A stretch of 64,000 nt of DNA from an uncultured Devosia sp. (lineage in GTDB: Bacteria > Pseudomonadota > Alphaproteobacteria > Rhizobiales > Devosiaceae): positions 2,362,001 to 2,426,000 of the forward strand of contig NZ_CAUQDV010000001.1 of assembly GCF_963517015.1 (NCBI RefSeq), in the 5' to 3' direction. This document shows positions 8,485-16,819 of this stretch, one piece after another (the first letter of the stretch is position 1; every line of letters starts with the position of its first letter). A program made the translations under genes and the position numbers. Under the pieces are notes generated by a model. It was not told where the DNA came from, did no database searches, and saw only the letters and a program-made list of their open reading frames with translations.

Positions 8485-10158
8485 ATGGCTAAAACCCAAA
8501 GGGATGAACTCGTCTTCGTGCCACTCGGCGGCGTTGGCGAAATCGGCATGAATATGGGCGCCTATGGCTTCGGCCCGGAGCGCTCGCGCAAGTGGATCGT
8601 GGTGGATTGCGGCGTCACCTTCGGCGGGCCGGACCTGCCGGGGATCGAGCTGATCATGGCCAACCCCGAGTTTCTCGAGGAACGCGCCGATGACGTACTC
8701 GGCTTGATCCTCACGCATAGCCACGAAGACCACTACGGCGCCGTGCTCGACCTCTGGCCGGGCTTTGAAAAGCCGGTTTTCTGCACTCCCTTTACCGCTG
8801 CGATGCTGGCGGCGAAGCGGGCGGGTGACGGCATTGTCGAGAATGTTGACGTCAAGATCATGCGTCCCGGCAAGCCGTTCGAACTGGGCCCCTTTACCAT
8901 CGAGGCGATCAATGTCGCGCACTCGATCCCAGAAGCTAATGCGCTGCTGATATCGACGCCCGTTGGGCGGGTGCTGCATACCGGTGACTGGAAGCTCGAT
9001 CCGACACCCGTCGGCACGTCACCGACCGATGTGGCGCGGCTGCAGAAAATCGGCGAAGATCGCACGACGCCGCTGGCGCTGGTCTGTGACTCGACCAATG
9101 CCCTCAAGGACGGTGAGAGCCCCAGCGAGGCCGAGGTTGCCGCCAATCTTGCGGCGATGATCGCAGAGTCGCCGAACCGCGTGGCGGTGACGACTTTTGC
9201 TTCCAATGTCGGTCGCGTCATCTCCATCGTCCGGGCTGCCGAAAAGGCAGGGCGCCAGGTAGTGATGTCGGGCCGCTCACTGCACCGGATCATGGGCATT
9301 GCCCGCGAATTGGGCATGCTGGAGGGGCTGCCGCCGTTGCTCGACCAGGATGCTTACAAGACCATCGCCCGCAACAAGATCGTTTTGATCTGCACCGGCA
9401 GCCAGGGCGAGGCGCGGGCCGCCATCGCCCGTATTGCCCGCGGCGACCATCCGGTGATCGACCTCAATGCCGGCGACCGCATGATCTTCTCGTCCTGGGC
9501 CATTCCCGGCAATGAGCGCGAAGTCATCGATATCCAGAACCTTCTCATCGACAAGGGCGTCGAGGTCATCACCGCCAATGACGGGCTGGTTCACGTGACC
9601 GGCCACCCGCGTCGCGAAGAACTGCGCAAGCTCTATGGCTTTGTGAAGCCCGAGGTTCTCATTCCGGTGCATGGCGAAGCCACCCATCTCGAGGCCCACG
9701 CCAAGCTGGGTCGCGAAGCGGGCATTCCCAATGTCTGCGAGACGCGCAATGGCGACATGGTTCGTCTCTTCCCCGAGCCGATGGCCTTTCCGGCCGAGGT
9801 GCGCGTCGGTGAGCTCTATCTCGACGGTCTCGTGCTCTGCACGCCCGAAGAATCTGGGGTCAAAGGGCGTCGCCGCCTGTCCTTTGGTGGCCATGTTGTG
9901 GTCAGCCTCTGCGTCAATGGCAGCGGACAGGTCGTTTCGGGCCCTGATTGCGTGATTGAAGGACTGCCCGAGACAGAAGATGAATCGCTGGGCGAGCTGG
10001 TGGAGGACACCATTGCCGGCGTCATCAAGTCCATGCCGCCCAAGCGCCGCAGCGACACCGAAGTGCTGAACTCTGCGCTGTTCAAGGCCATTCGCAACGA
10101 GGTCAATGCCTATTGGGGCCGCAAGCCGAACGTATCGGTCTTCGTGCACCGCGTCTGA
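8485..10158 (+). CDS. rnj: Ribonuclease J
   Basis: Metallo-beta-lactamase/beta-CASP nuclease with 5'-3' exonuclease and endonuclease activity on RNA; in alphaproteobacteria it contributes to rRNA and mRNA processing beside RNase E. Of 557 residues, the zinc motif H78-S-H80-E-D82-H83 is intact. The beta-CASP region includes the phosphate-binding GSQGE stretch, the later motif VHGEATH is present, and a C-terminal domain follows. ATG at 8485 follows a 72-base gap after birA. Downstream genes up to lolD share the strand. Confidence 0.93.
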   Translation: MAKTQRDELVFVPLGGVGEIGMNMGAYGFGPERSRKWIVVDCGVTFGGPDLPGIELIMANPEFLEERADDVLGLILTHSHEDHYGAVLDLWPGFEKPVFCTPFTAAMLAAKRAGDGIVENVDVKIMRPGKPFELGPFTIEAINVAHSIPEANALLISTPVGRVLHTGDWKLDPTPVGTSPTDVARLQKIGEDRTTPLALVCDSTNALKDGESPSEAEVAANLAAMIAESPNRVAVTTFASNVGRVISIVRAAEKAGRQVVMSGRSLHRIMGIARELGMLEGLPPLLDQDAYKTIARNKIVLICTGSQGEARAAIARIARGDHPVIDLNAGDRMIFSSWAIPGNEREVIDIQNLLIDKGVEVITANDGLVHVTGHPRREELRKLYGFVKPEVLIPVHGEATHLEAHAKLGREAGIPNVCETRNGDMVRLFPEPMAFPAEVRVGELYLDGLVLCTPEESGVKGRRRLSFGGHVVVSLCVNGSGQVVSGPDCVIEGLPETEDESLGELVEDTIAGVIKSMPPKRRSDTEVLNSALFKAIRNEVNAYWGRKPNVSVFVHRV

Positions 10159-10251
10159 CCTGACACGGCCGTGACAATAGGAACGGGCATTTTCGCTTTC
10201 GCGGAAGTGCCCGTCGGCTTATTGAAGGGGCGACAAACTGAAGGAAAACCC

Positions 10252-10500
10252 ATGCAGATCGGTTCCTATATCGCAGTCTTCTTTGTCATCTGGTGGCTCA
10301 GCTTTGTCGCCGTGGCGCCGATCGGCAATCGCAGCCAGTCGGAGTTGGGCGAGGTGGTTCCCGGGACGGAACCTGGTGCGCCTGTTTCACCGCGCATCGG
10401 GATGCGCCTTGGCGCGGCCACGGGTCTTGCTATCGTCATGACGGCACTCTTATTCTGGGGCCTTTCGAACGAGACATTGCATCACTACTGGAATCGCTGA
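10252..10500 (+). CDS. DUF1467 family small membrane protein
   Basis: An 82-residue protein with two hydrophobic helices (IGSYIAVFFVIWWLSFVAVAP near the N-terminus and GAATGLAIVMTALLFWGLS near the C-terminus) joined by a short loop. This matches DUF1467, a small membrane family common in Hyphomicrobiales, often near rnj and proS. Function is unknown. The longer open frame from 10171 was rejected because AAGGAAAACCC before ATG 10252 is a usable ribosome binding site and the family begins with this helix. Confidence 0.75.
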   Translation: MQIGSYIAVFFVIWWLSFVAVAPIGNRSQSELGEVVPGTEPGAPVSPRIGMRLGAATGLAIVMTALLFWGLSNETLHHYWNR

Positions 10501-10559
10501 CGGCCACATTCGGAACGTTTTGTTCCTTAGGCTCGACCCCATTCCATCCGGGGAACCCA

Positions 10560-11036
10560 ATGAACAAAGCTATCTGGATCTTTACCGCTCTCTTTGCCGT
10601 GCAGCCTGCATTCGGCTGGGAGTTGAGCAGCACCGACACCAAGAAGACCTGGACTTATTCCGCCTACCAGGCGGACAAGTCAGGTGGCGTCGAAATGCAG
10701 TTCTATTGCGACAATGACTATCCCGGCGACATCCAGATGCTGGTCTTTACCGACATGGACGCGCGGCCTGGCGACAGCGATTTTCCGGACGTTGCTGTAA
10801 AAGTGGTCGCCGGCGACACCAGCATGACGGGTCTGAGTGGATATTACGACGAGGTCGATGGCGAGCGTACCTTGGTTGTCGATACCAAGGAGGAACCGCG
10901 TGTGCGTGACTTCATCTCTGCGGCTCAGGGCGCCATTCAGCCGCTGCAGGTTGAATTTGACGGACGCTCGCACCGCTTCGCGGCCAATGATGCGGGAGAG
11001 GTCCTCGGCGATTTCATGGCTGGCTGCGACCGCTAG
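10560..11036 (+). CDS. Hypothetical secreted protein
   Basis: Protein of 158 residues starting MNKAIWIFTALFAVQPAFG, a typical signal peptide with likely cleavage after AFG, so probably periplasmic. The mature part is acidic, has only two cysteines (FYCDND near residue 50 and GCDR at the end) and no recognised catalytic motif. A frame open from 10293 is discounted because it overlaps the DUF1467 gene. Its TAG stop overlaps the stop of the convergent yjbR-like gene. No functional assignment is possible from sequence alone. Confidence 0.7.
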   Translation: MNKAIWIFTALFAVQPAFGWELSSTDTKKTWTYSAYQADKSGGVEMQFYCDNDYPGDIQMLVFTDMDARPGDSDFPDVAVKVVAGDTSMTGLSGYYDEVDGERTLVVDTKEEPRVRDFISAAQGAIQPLQVEFDGRSHRFAANDAGEVLGDFMAGCDR

Positions 11037-11359
11037 CCCTTCCGCCGAGGTTTGCCTATGGCATGGGCATGTGCCATCTCGAGCGCGGCTCGCAGATCCT
11101 CGTCAGTGGCGGCTGCCAGGATCATTGTGGTCCAACCCTGACGGCCCCAACCATTATCGATCGGCTGAAAGACATCCGGTGCGAGCTGGCGTTTGAATTC
11201 CTGCTCGTCGGGCGTAAACTTGAGATTGGCGGTCAGGCCGGCGCTGTCCAGCGTCGCGTAAATGCGATCCACGCTAAATGCCGCACGATCAAAGTGCGGT
11301 TTCTCCTGTGTCCCAGGAAGGCTCATGGCTAGTTTGCGAAAAGTTGCTGTATCGGACAA
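11033..11359 (-). CDS. MmcQ/YjbR family protein
   Basis: A 108-residue protein of the MmcQ/YjbR fold (CyaY-like DNA-binding superfamily). Recognised by the early LPGTQEKPHFDRAAFSV segment, LTANLKFTPDEQ, and the WGRQGWTTMIL stretch followed by a C-terminal helix with a basic tail. Cellular role is not established for the family. The start is a TTG with a GAGGG ribosome binding site 8 bases upstream; no better in-frame start is seen. Convergent stop-codon overlap with the upstream secreted protein gene. Confidence 0.8.
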   Translation of the reverse strand: MSDTATFRKLAMSLPGTQEKPHFDRAAFSVDRIYATLDSAGLTANLKFTPDEQEFKRQLAPDVFQPIDNGWGRQGWTTMILAAATDEDLRAALEMAHAHAIGKPRRKG

Positions 11360-11412
11360 TTGCGCACCCTCGTCATGCAGGCGTCACATGAATTGAATAG
11401 CGGAAACAAAAA

Positions 11413-11431
11413 AGCGGGGCACTGGGCCCCG
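11413..11431 (-). terminator. Intrinsic terminator facing the minus strand
   Basis: A 7-bp G/C stem (GCGGGGC with GCCCCGC) is followed on the minus strand by six T residues. The plus side lacks a T run. No annotated minus-strand gene lies directly upstream of it, which points to an unannotated minus-strand transcript between 11431 and proS, or to a remnant. Confidence 0.6.
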
Positions 11432-11483
11432 CTTGAAAGAGTTGGTTCGACAATACGCTGGTCTTAGGCACGCTATACAGCGG

Positions 11484-11543
11484 CAGCCAACGCTCCTCCC
11501 TTGACGTTGTCGACGTCCGGCGGTTTGTGACCGCCTGTGCTTT
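11484..11543 (+). ncRNA. Candidate trans-acting small RNA with CUCCUCCC loop (mmgR/suhB-like)
   Basis: Two hairpins stand in tandem. The first has stem CAACG/CGTTG (11488-11492 and 11505-11509) and presents CTCCTCCC in its loop, complementary to Shine-Dalgarno sequences. The second has stem GGCGGT/ACCGCC (11519-11524 and 11530-11535) followed by TGTGCTTTATT, a weak terminator. This resembles the alphaproteobacterial alpha-r8 (mmgR/suhB) small RNAs as I remember them. Orientation is inferred from the anti-Shine-Dalgarno loop; a minus-strand terminator lies at 11413-11431, so an antisense transcript is also possible. No confident promoter was found. Confidence 0.45.
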
Positions 11544-11680
11544 ATTGTCACGGACCCTAACAATAGAAATTCAACCTGTCACGCAGATTCTGCATGCCTT
11601 CCATGCTTGCATCGGATGGACGAACAGGATTTGAGTGGGCATCAACAAAAGTCACGAGTCGACTGTCCCTGGAGTATCAC

Positions 11681-13030
11681 ATGCGCCTGTCACGCTATTT
11701 TCTGCCTGTCCTGCGCGACGTGCCCAAGGAAGCCGAAATCGTCTCTCATCGGTTGATGCTGCGCGCCGGTATGATCCGCCAGCAGGCCTCGGGCCTCTAT
11801 TCCTGGTTGCCCATGGGCTACAAGGTGCTGATGAAGGTACAGAAGATCATCGAGGAGGAGCAGAATCGCTCCGGCGCGATCGAGCTTTTGATGCCCACGA
11901 TCCAGTCGGCAGACCTCTGGCGCGAGTCCGGGCGCTATGACGCCTATGGTAAGGAAATGCTGCGCATCGAGGACCGCCATGAGCGCGAATTCCTTTATGG
12001 TCCGACCAATGAGGAAATGGTCACTGACATCTTCCGGACCTATGTGAAGTCCTACAAGGATTTGCCGCTGAACCTCTACCACATCCAGTGGAAGTTCCGC
12101 GACGAAGTGCGCCCGCGCTTTGGCACAATGCGCAGTCGCGAATTCCTGATGAAGGATGCCTATTCCTTCGACCTGACCAAGGAAGCCGCGGTTGCTGCCT
12201 ATGAGCGCATGTTCGTGGCCTATCTGCGGACCTATGCCCGCATGGGGCTGACCGCCATTCCCATGCGCGCCGATACCGGCCCAATCGGTGGCGATCTCAG
12301 CCACGAATGGATCATCCTGGCGGATACCGGTGAGAGCCAGGTGTTCTGCCACCGCGATCTGCTGGACAAGCCGATTCCCGGCAAGGACGTCGATTTCCGT
12401 GGCGACCTCAAACCGATCTTCAACGACTGGACGTCGCTCTACGCCGCGACCGAGGAAATGGTCGATCAGGCGGAATACGAAGCTTCGGTACCCGAGGCCA
12501 AACGCGTTTCCGCACGCGGTATCGAAGTCGGCCATATTTTCTACTTCGGCACCAAGTATTCCGAACCCATGAAGGCCAGCGTCACCGGCCAGGATGGCAA
12601 GGAAACCACCGTGCATATGGGCTCTTATGGCATCGGCCTGACCCGCGTCGTGCCCGCCATTATCGAGGCGAGCCATGACGAGAACGGCATTGTCTGGCCG
12701 GTATCGGTGGCGCCCTTCGAGGCCGTATTGATCAACCTCAAAGCCGGCGATGCCGATTGCGATGCGGCTTGCGACACGCTGTATGGTGAGCTGACGGCCG
12801 CCGGTCTCGACATGCTCTACGACGACCGCGACCAGCCTGCCGGCTCCAAGTTCGCCACGGCTGATCTGGTCGGCATTCCCTACCAGATCATCCTGGGGCC
12901 ACGCGGTCTCAAGGCCGGCGAAGCCGAGATCAAGCATCGCAAGAGCGGCGAGCGCGAAACGCTGCCGATCGCCGATGCCGTCGCCCGCCTCAAGAGCTTG
13001 ATCGAACCGCAGCGAAAGAACGACATTTGA
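11681..13030 (+). CDS. proS: Proline--tRNA ligase (short alphaproteobacterial form)
   Basis: Class II aminoacyl-tRNA synthetase that charges tRNA-Pro. The protein has 449 residues, versus about 570 in E. coli. Motif 2 (FRDEVRPRFGTMRSREFLMKD region, residues 139-159) runs directly on without the inserted cis-editing domain, as is usual in alphaproteobacteria. TNEEM at 109-113 and motif 3 (GIGLTRVVPA) are present, followed by an anticodon-binding domain. ATG 11681 is chosen: GGAG lies 8 bases upstream and the family begins MRLSRYFLP; the frame is open from 11594 but that extension is not conserved-looking. Confidence 0.95.
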   Translation: MRLSRYFLPVLRDVPKEAEIVSHRLMLRAGMIRQQASGLYSWLPMGYKVLMKVQKIIEEEQNRSGAIELLMPTIQSADLWRESGRYDAYGKEMLRIEDRHEREFLYGPTNEEMVTDIFRTYVKSYKDLPLNLYHIQWKFRDEVRPRFGTMRSREFLMKDAYSFDLTKEAAVAAYERMFVAYLRTYARMGLTAIPMRADTGPIGGDLSHEWIILADTGESQVFCHRDLLDKPIPGKDVDFRGDLKPIFNDWTSLYAATEEMVDQAEYEASVPEAKRVSARGIEVGHIFYFGTKYSEPMKASVTGQDGKETTVHMGSYGIGLTRVVPAIIEASHDENGIVWPVSVAPFEAVLINLKAGDADCDAACDTLYGELTAAGLDMLYDDRDQPAGSKFATADLVGIPYQIILGPRGLKAGEAEIKHRKSGERETLPIADAVARLKSLIEPQRKNDI

Positions 13031-14412
13031 CCGAGACGGCGCCGTCTGCACTGAACAAGGGGACGCGCGCCTTTTTGCGCTTTGAATGGATGATCGCCGG
13101 GCGCTATCTGCGCGCGCGACGCAAGGAGGCGTTCATCTCGGTGATCGCCAGCCTGACCATGGTGGGTGTCGCCATTGGCGTGGCGACGCTGATCGTTGTC
13201 ATGTCGGTCATGAACGGCTTCCGTGCCGAGCTCCTGACCAAGATCCTGGGCCTGAACGGTCATTTCACCGCCTATCCGATCGAGCGGGAATTCACCGACT
13301 ACAAGGAAACCATTGCGTCGCTGGAGAATATCGCTGGCGTGGATTTCGCAGTGTATTTTGTCGAGGGCCAGGTGCTTGCGGCAGGGCAGGGCTCCTCCAC
13401 GGGCGCAACTGTGCGCGGCATGGATGCGGAAAACCTCGCCAAGCTCAGCCTGCTGGAGCAGAGCGTCGAGCAGGGCGGGTTCGATCAGTGGGACGAAAAT
13501 TCGGGTATCGCCATCGGCTATCGCCTGGCGCAGAACCTGGGCGTTTCGCTGGGGGATCAGATCAAGCTGATCAATCCCGATGGTCCGATGACGCCATTCG
13601 GTTCGACGGTACAGGCGCGAAGCTATCCTGTCACGGCGATCTTCGACCTGGGCATGGTCGAGTTCGACAGCCTGTTCATCTACATGCCGCTCGAGGCGGC
13701 GCAGGACTATTTCAAGATGTATGACGAGGTGCTCAAGCCCGGCGCGGAAGTGCCGACGCCGGGGCCGCTCGATCCACCACTCAGCAATGAAGAAATCGTA
13801 CAATATTATGACCGGATCGGCCGGGTGTCAGCGGCCGAAGTCTTCATCAACAACCCCGACGAAGTCGGGATCATGCGCGAACGCATCCAGTCCGACAGCG
13901 AGACGCGGCCGTTGATCCTGACCGACTGGCAACAGCGCAACGAGACCTTTTTCTCCGCGCTGCAGGTCGAGCGCGTGGTGATGTTCACCATCCTTTCGAT
14001 GATCATTCTCGTGGCGGCATTCAACATCATCTCCAGCCTGATCATGCTGGTGAAGGACAAGAGTGCCGATATTGCCGTGCTGCGCACCATGGGTGCGACG
14101 CGTGGTTCGATCATGCGGATCTTCTCGATCACCGGCACGGCTATTGGCGTCATCGGTACGCTGACAGGGGTGACGCTCGGTTTGATCGTGGCGGCCAATG
14201 CCGAGACCCTGCGGGCCTTCGTATCCAATACGTTGGGCGTGGCGATCTTCCCGCCCGAAGTGTTCTTCCTGTCCTCGCTTCCATCCAAGACCGATCCTAC
14301 GGAAGTGACCGTAGTGGTCTGCGTGGCGCTGGGGCTGAGCTTCCTCGCGACGCTTTATCCGGCGTGGCGCGCCGCGCAATATGACCCGGTGGAGGCCCTG
14401 CGCTATGAGTAA
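13027..14412 (+). CDS. lolC: Lipoprotein-releasing ABC transporter permease LolC/LolE
   Basis: Inner-membrane permease of the LolCDE-type complex that extracts outer-membrane lipoproteins and hands them to LolA. The 461-residue protein has the N-terminal FEWMIAGRYLRARRKEAFISVIA block, one helix, a large periplasmic domain, then three helices of an FtsX-type domain (VMFTILSMIILVAAFNIISS onward). A single permease is encoded, as in alphaproteobacteria where one gene replaces lolC and lolE. TTG 13027 overlaps the proS stop; the next Met would remove the conserved FEW block. Confidence 0.93.
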   Translation: MTETAPSALNKGTRAFLRFEWMIAGRYLRARRKEAFISVIASLTMVGVAIGVATLIVVMSVMNGFRAELLTKILGLNGHFTAYPIEREFTDYKETIASLENIAGVDFAVYFVEGQVLAAGQGSSTGATVRGMDAENLAKLSLLEQSVEQGGFDQWDENSGIAIGYRLAQNLGVSLGDQIKLINPDGPMTPFGSTVQARSYPVTAIFDLGMVEFDSLFIYMPLEAAQDYFKMYDEVLKPGAEVPTPGPLDPPLSNEEIVQYYDRIGRVSAAEVFINNPDEVGIMRERIQSDSETRPLILTDWQQRNETFFSALQVERVVMFTILSMIILVAAFNIISSLIMLVKDKSADIAVLRTMGATRGSIMRIFSITGTAIGVIGTLTGVTLGLIVAANAETLRAFVSNTLGVAIFPPEVFFLSSLPSKTDPTEVTVVVCVALGLSFLATLYPAWRAAQYDPVEALRYE

Positions 14413-15091
14413 GCCCCATCTGATCCTCAAGGACGTGCACCGCCACTATGGCGAAGGCGAGACCATTGTCCGCGTGCTGGAGGCCGCCAATCTCACCGTC
14501 AAGAGCGGCGAACTGGTGGCGCTGGTGGCGCCATCGGGCGCCGGAAAGTCGACCCTGCTTCATCTGTCGGGCCTGCTGGAGAGCCCGCAGGGCGGCGAGA
14601 TCGAGATCATCGGGACACCGACCAGCAAGCTGGGCGATCGCGGGCGTACGCAACTCCGCCGGTCAACCGTGGGCTATGTCTATCAGTTTCACCACCTGCT
14701 GCCCGAGTTCACGGCGCTGGAAAATGTCTCGATGCCGCAGCTGATTGCCGGCAAGTCGCCGGCCGAGGCGGACAAGCGTTCGATGGAATTGCTCGACCTG
14801 CTGGGCGTCGGTCCGCGCGCCAGTCATCGTCCGGCCGAGTTGTCCGGTGGTGAGCAGCAGCGCGTGGCGATTGCTCGTGCAGCCGCCAATCATCCCAAGG
14901 TGATCCTGGCCGACGAGCCGACCGGCAATCTCGATCCGGAGACGAGCGACATCGTCTTTGGCGCGCTGGCCAGCCTGATCAAGAACGAAGGCGCCGCTGC
15001 GTTGATCGCCACGCATAACCATGATCTGGCGCGGCGCGCGGACCGGATCGTGACGCTCAAAGGCGGTTTGGTGGTCGATCACACATTGTGA
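14405..15091 (+). CDS. lolD: Lipoprotein-releasing ABC transporter ATPase LolD
   Basis: ATPase that powers lipoprotein release with LolC. In the 228-residue protein the Walker A APSGAGKST is at 42-50, the Q-loop Gln at 95, the signature LSGGEQQ at 147-153 and Walker B VILADEP at 167-173. A switch histidine follows in ATHNHD. ATG 14405 lies inside the end of lolC (8-base overlap), so the two are translationally coupled. The frame opens a little earlier at 14381 but that start lies within lolC. Confidence 0.95.
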   Translation: MSKPHLILKDVHRHYGEGETIVRVLEAANLTVKSGELVALVAPSGAGKSTLLHLSGLLESPQGGEIEIIGTPTSKLGDRGRTQLRRSTVGYVYQFHHLLPEFTALENVSMPQLIAGKSPAEADKRSMELLDLLGVGPRASHRPAELSGGEQQRVAIARAAANHPKVILADEPTGNLDPETSDIVFGALASLIKNEGAAALIATHNHDLARRADRIVTLKGGLVVDHTL

Positions 15092-15108
15092 TCGAACCGA
15101 ATGGGTGC

Positions 15109-15143
15109 ATCGCCGGTTCTCCTTGCCTGAGGAGAACGGCGAT
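15109..15143 (+). promoter_or_regulatory. Hairpin enclosing the ribosome binding site of a small ORF
   Basis: The arms 15109-15122 and 15131-15143 pair over 13 positions with one bulged G, closed by an 8-base loop (TTGCCTGA). The right arm contains GGAGAA, the Shine-Dalgarno sequence of the small ORF, and the first two bases of its ATG. There is no T run, so it is not a simple lolD terminator. The structure would hide the translation start when folded. Confidence 0.55.
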
Positions 15144-15219
15144 GACCTTGTTGATGATTTTTGGAACGATGGCGACGGTAGCTGTGCTGACCATGAAGGG
15201 TCGAAGCAGCTTCCACTAA
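15142..15219 (+). CDS. Small 25-residue membrane peptide (putative)
   Basis: Predicted peptide MTLLMIFGTMATVAVLTMKG followed by RSSFH: one hydrophobic segment of about 17 residues and a short basic tail, so a likely single-pass membrane peptide. ATG 15142 has a strong Shine-Dalgarno match (GAGGAGA, 15129-15135) about 7 bases upstream, but this site is inside a stable hairpin. It lies 50 bases after lolD on the same strand, and its stop overlaps the stop of the convergent HIT gene. No family is recognised; too short for homology to be decisive. Confidence 0.45.
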   Translation: MTLLMIFGTMATVAVLTMKGRSSFH

Positions 15220-15632
15220 AGCTCGGCAGCGATTTCCTTGGCCAGGGTGGCTAGTTCGTCATTGTCGGCCTGACCGCCGCCATGAGCGCCAAGAGCGGTG
15301 CCTTCGTAGACCGGGATCAGGTGGAAATGCAGGTGGAACACGGTCTGTCCCGCGGGCGCTTCGTTGAATTGGGCGAGGCGTATGCCGTCGGCATTGGTGG
15401 CGGCTTTCACCGCATTGGCGAGTTTCTGCACCAAGGGCATGAGCGCAGAGAGCGCCGCAGGATCTGCATCGAGCAGGTTGCGCGATGCGGCCTTGGGAAT
15501 GACCAGAACATGCCCGCGCGATTGCGGGAAAATATCCATCATTACCAGCGCGATATCATCCTCATAGACCTTGTGGGCGGGGATTTCGCCGCGCAGGATC
15601 TTGGCGAAGATATTGGATGGATCGTAGCTCAT
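15216..15632 (-). CDS. HIT family nucleotide hydrolase/transferase
   Basis: Histidine triad protein of 138 residues. The catalytic HxHxHxx signature is visible as HLHFHLI near residue 100, preceded by the QSRGHVLVIPKA segment typical of the Hint branch. Members hydrolyse nucleoside phosphoramidates or adenylated substrates; the specific substrate here is not predictable. It lies 3 bases downstream of the desaturase/SDR gene on the same strand and is probably co-transcribed with it. Confidence 0.9.
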   Translation of the reverse strand: MSYDPSNIFAKILRGEIPAHKVYEDDIALVMMDIFPQSRGHVLVIPKAASRNLLDADPAALSALMPLVQKLANAVKAATNADGIRLAQFNEAPAGQTVFHLHFHLIPVYEGTALGAHGGGQADNDELATLAKEIAAEL

Positions 15633-15635
15633 GGT

Positions 15636-16787
15636 TCACTCCGCCGGCTGGGATTGGATGGCTTCGGGCTTCTGGAAGAATCGGAAGCGGAAGTAGTTGA
15701 GCACGGCAAGGCCCGTCAGGGTAACCGGAACGTAGCGGAAGCCACGGCGGATGAAGAACAGGGCGATATTGACCGCCGTAGCTGCGCTCATCGCGCCCTT
15801 GCCCATGGCCGAGGTGAAGCTCGACGGCACGATGTGGCGGTAGATCAGGGCGTCGGACTTGTAATATTCGAGGGCCTTGAGCGCGAAGGCGCGCTTGGAG
15901 GCGGAATAGGCTTTCAACTCTTCCATGCCCATGTCGCCGTGGAATTCAACCTCCGAGCCCAGTGCCCAGACCTCCGGCGGAGTGAGGCGGGTGCGGCCGA
16001 TGTCGGTGAAGATATCGATCGGGTCGCGGAAGGTTATGTTGTTGGCGTTCCAGCAATCCTCGCTCTTGGCGCCGTGGGATAAGACCAGGACATCGGCCCA
16101 TTCGAGCTTGTCGCGCATGGCGGCGTAGTTGCCGGCGCTGAAATCAGCACCTGATTTTGCGGTCTGCACCTCGGCGCCCAGGCGCTTCAGCTTTTCGACC
16201 AGGGCCGATCCGAAAGCGCCGCCCGCACCGGTGACGAGGAACTTGCGGCCGGCGATTTGGCAGGTGGTGCCGACCAGCATGTCGAAGGTGTTGGCAAAGG
16301 AGGAGAAAAAGTTGTGCGGGTAGATGTGGTGCATGGCGTGATAGCTGTTGCCCACCCAGAACAGGTTCTGCTGGCCGCCGACGCGATCCATGGACATGTG
16401 GTTATAATCGAGGCCCTCTTCGCGCAGGGTCATGACCAGCATGACGGTCCGCACCACGGCGATCAGGGCCACCGGCTGCCATGGAATTGCCAGCAGGAAC
16501 AGAGCGATAGCGGCCATGGACGTCAGGTATTCGGGCAGGACATGAAAAATCAGATTTTGCCGCGCATAGGCGGGGTTAATCTGCATGTCGAGGCCGAGAA
16601 ACTTGTGGTGCACCCAATGCCAGGACGAGAATTTGCGCAGGAGCGGGATGGAAGAATTCTCCCAGCGATGCAGCAGCCAGTGCAGGGTGTCGAACAGGGT
16701 GGTCGAGACGACAAAGACCAGCGCGGCTTCGAGGATGAAGGCAACAATATCCCAGAAATCCAAGGCAAGAACTCCATGCTGAGGCAA
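15636..16787 (-). CDS. Sterol desaturase/fatty acid hydroxylase fused to short-chain dehydrogenase
   Basis: A 383-residue fusion. Residues 1-170 form a membrane di-iron hydroxylase domain with histidine clusters H36-x3-H40, H57-xx-H60-H61, H150-xx-H153-H154 and H158, and several hydrophobic helices. From about 182 a Rossmann domain begins (TGAGGAFG at 186-193), with the SDR catalytic pair Y294-SAS-K298. This suggests membrane lipid or terpenoid hydroxylation followed by oxidation or reduction of the same substrate; the substrate is unknown. TTG 16787 is the only start that keeps the first His cluster with room to spare and has GAGG upstream; the next Met is at residue 68. Confidence 0.75.
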   Translation of the reverse strand: MPQHGVLALDFWDIVAFILEAALVFVVSTTLFDTLHWLLHRWENSSIPLLRKFSSWHWVHHKFLGLDMQINPAYARQNLIFHVLPEYLTSMAAIALFLLAIPWQPVALIAVVRTVMLVMTLREEGLDYNHMSMDRVGGQQNLFWVGNSYHAMHHIYPHNFFSSFANTFDMLVGTTCQIAGRKFLVTGAGGAFGSALVEKLKRLGAEVQTAKSGADFSAGNYAAMRDKLEWADVLVLSHGAKSEDCWNANNITFRDPIDIFTDIGRTRLTPPEVWALGSEVEFHGDMGMEELKAYSASKRAFALKALEYYKSDALIYRHIVPSSFTSAMGKGAMSAATAVNIALFFIRRGFRYVPVTLTGLAVLNYFRFRFFQKPEAIQSQPAE

Positions 16788-16819
16788 TGCCGCCTCATAG
16801 CATGATCGGGAGTTGAGAC

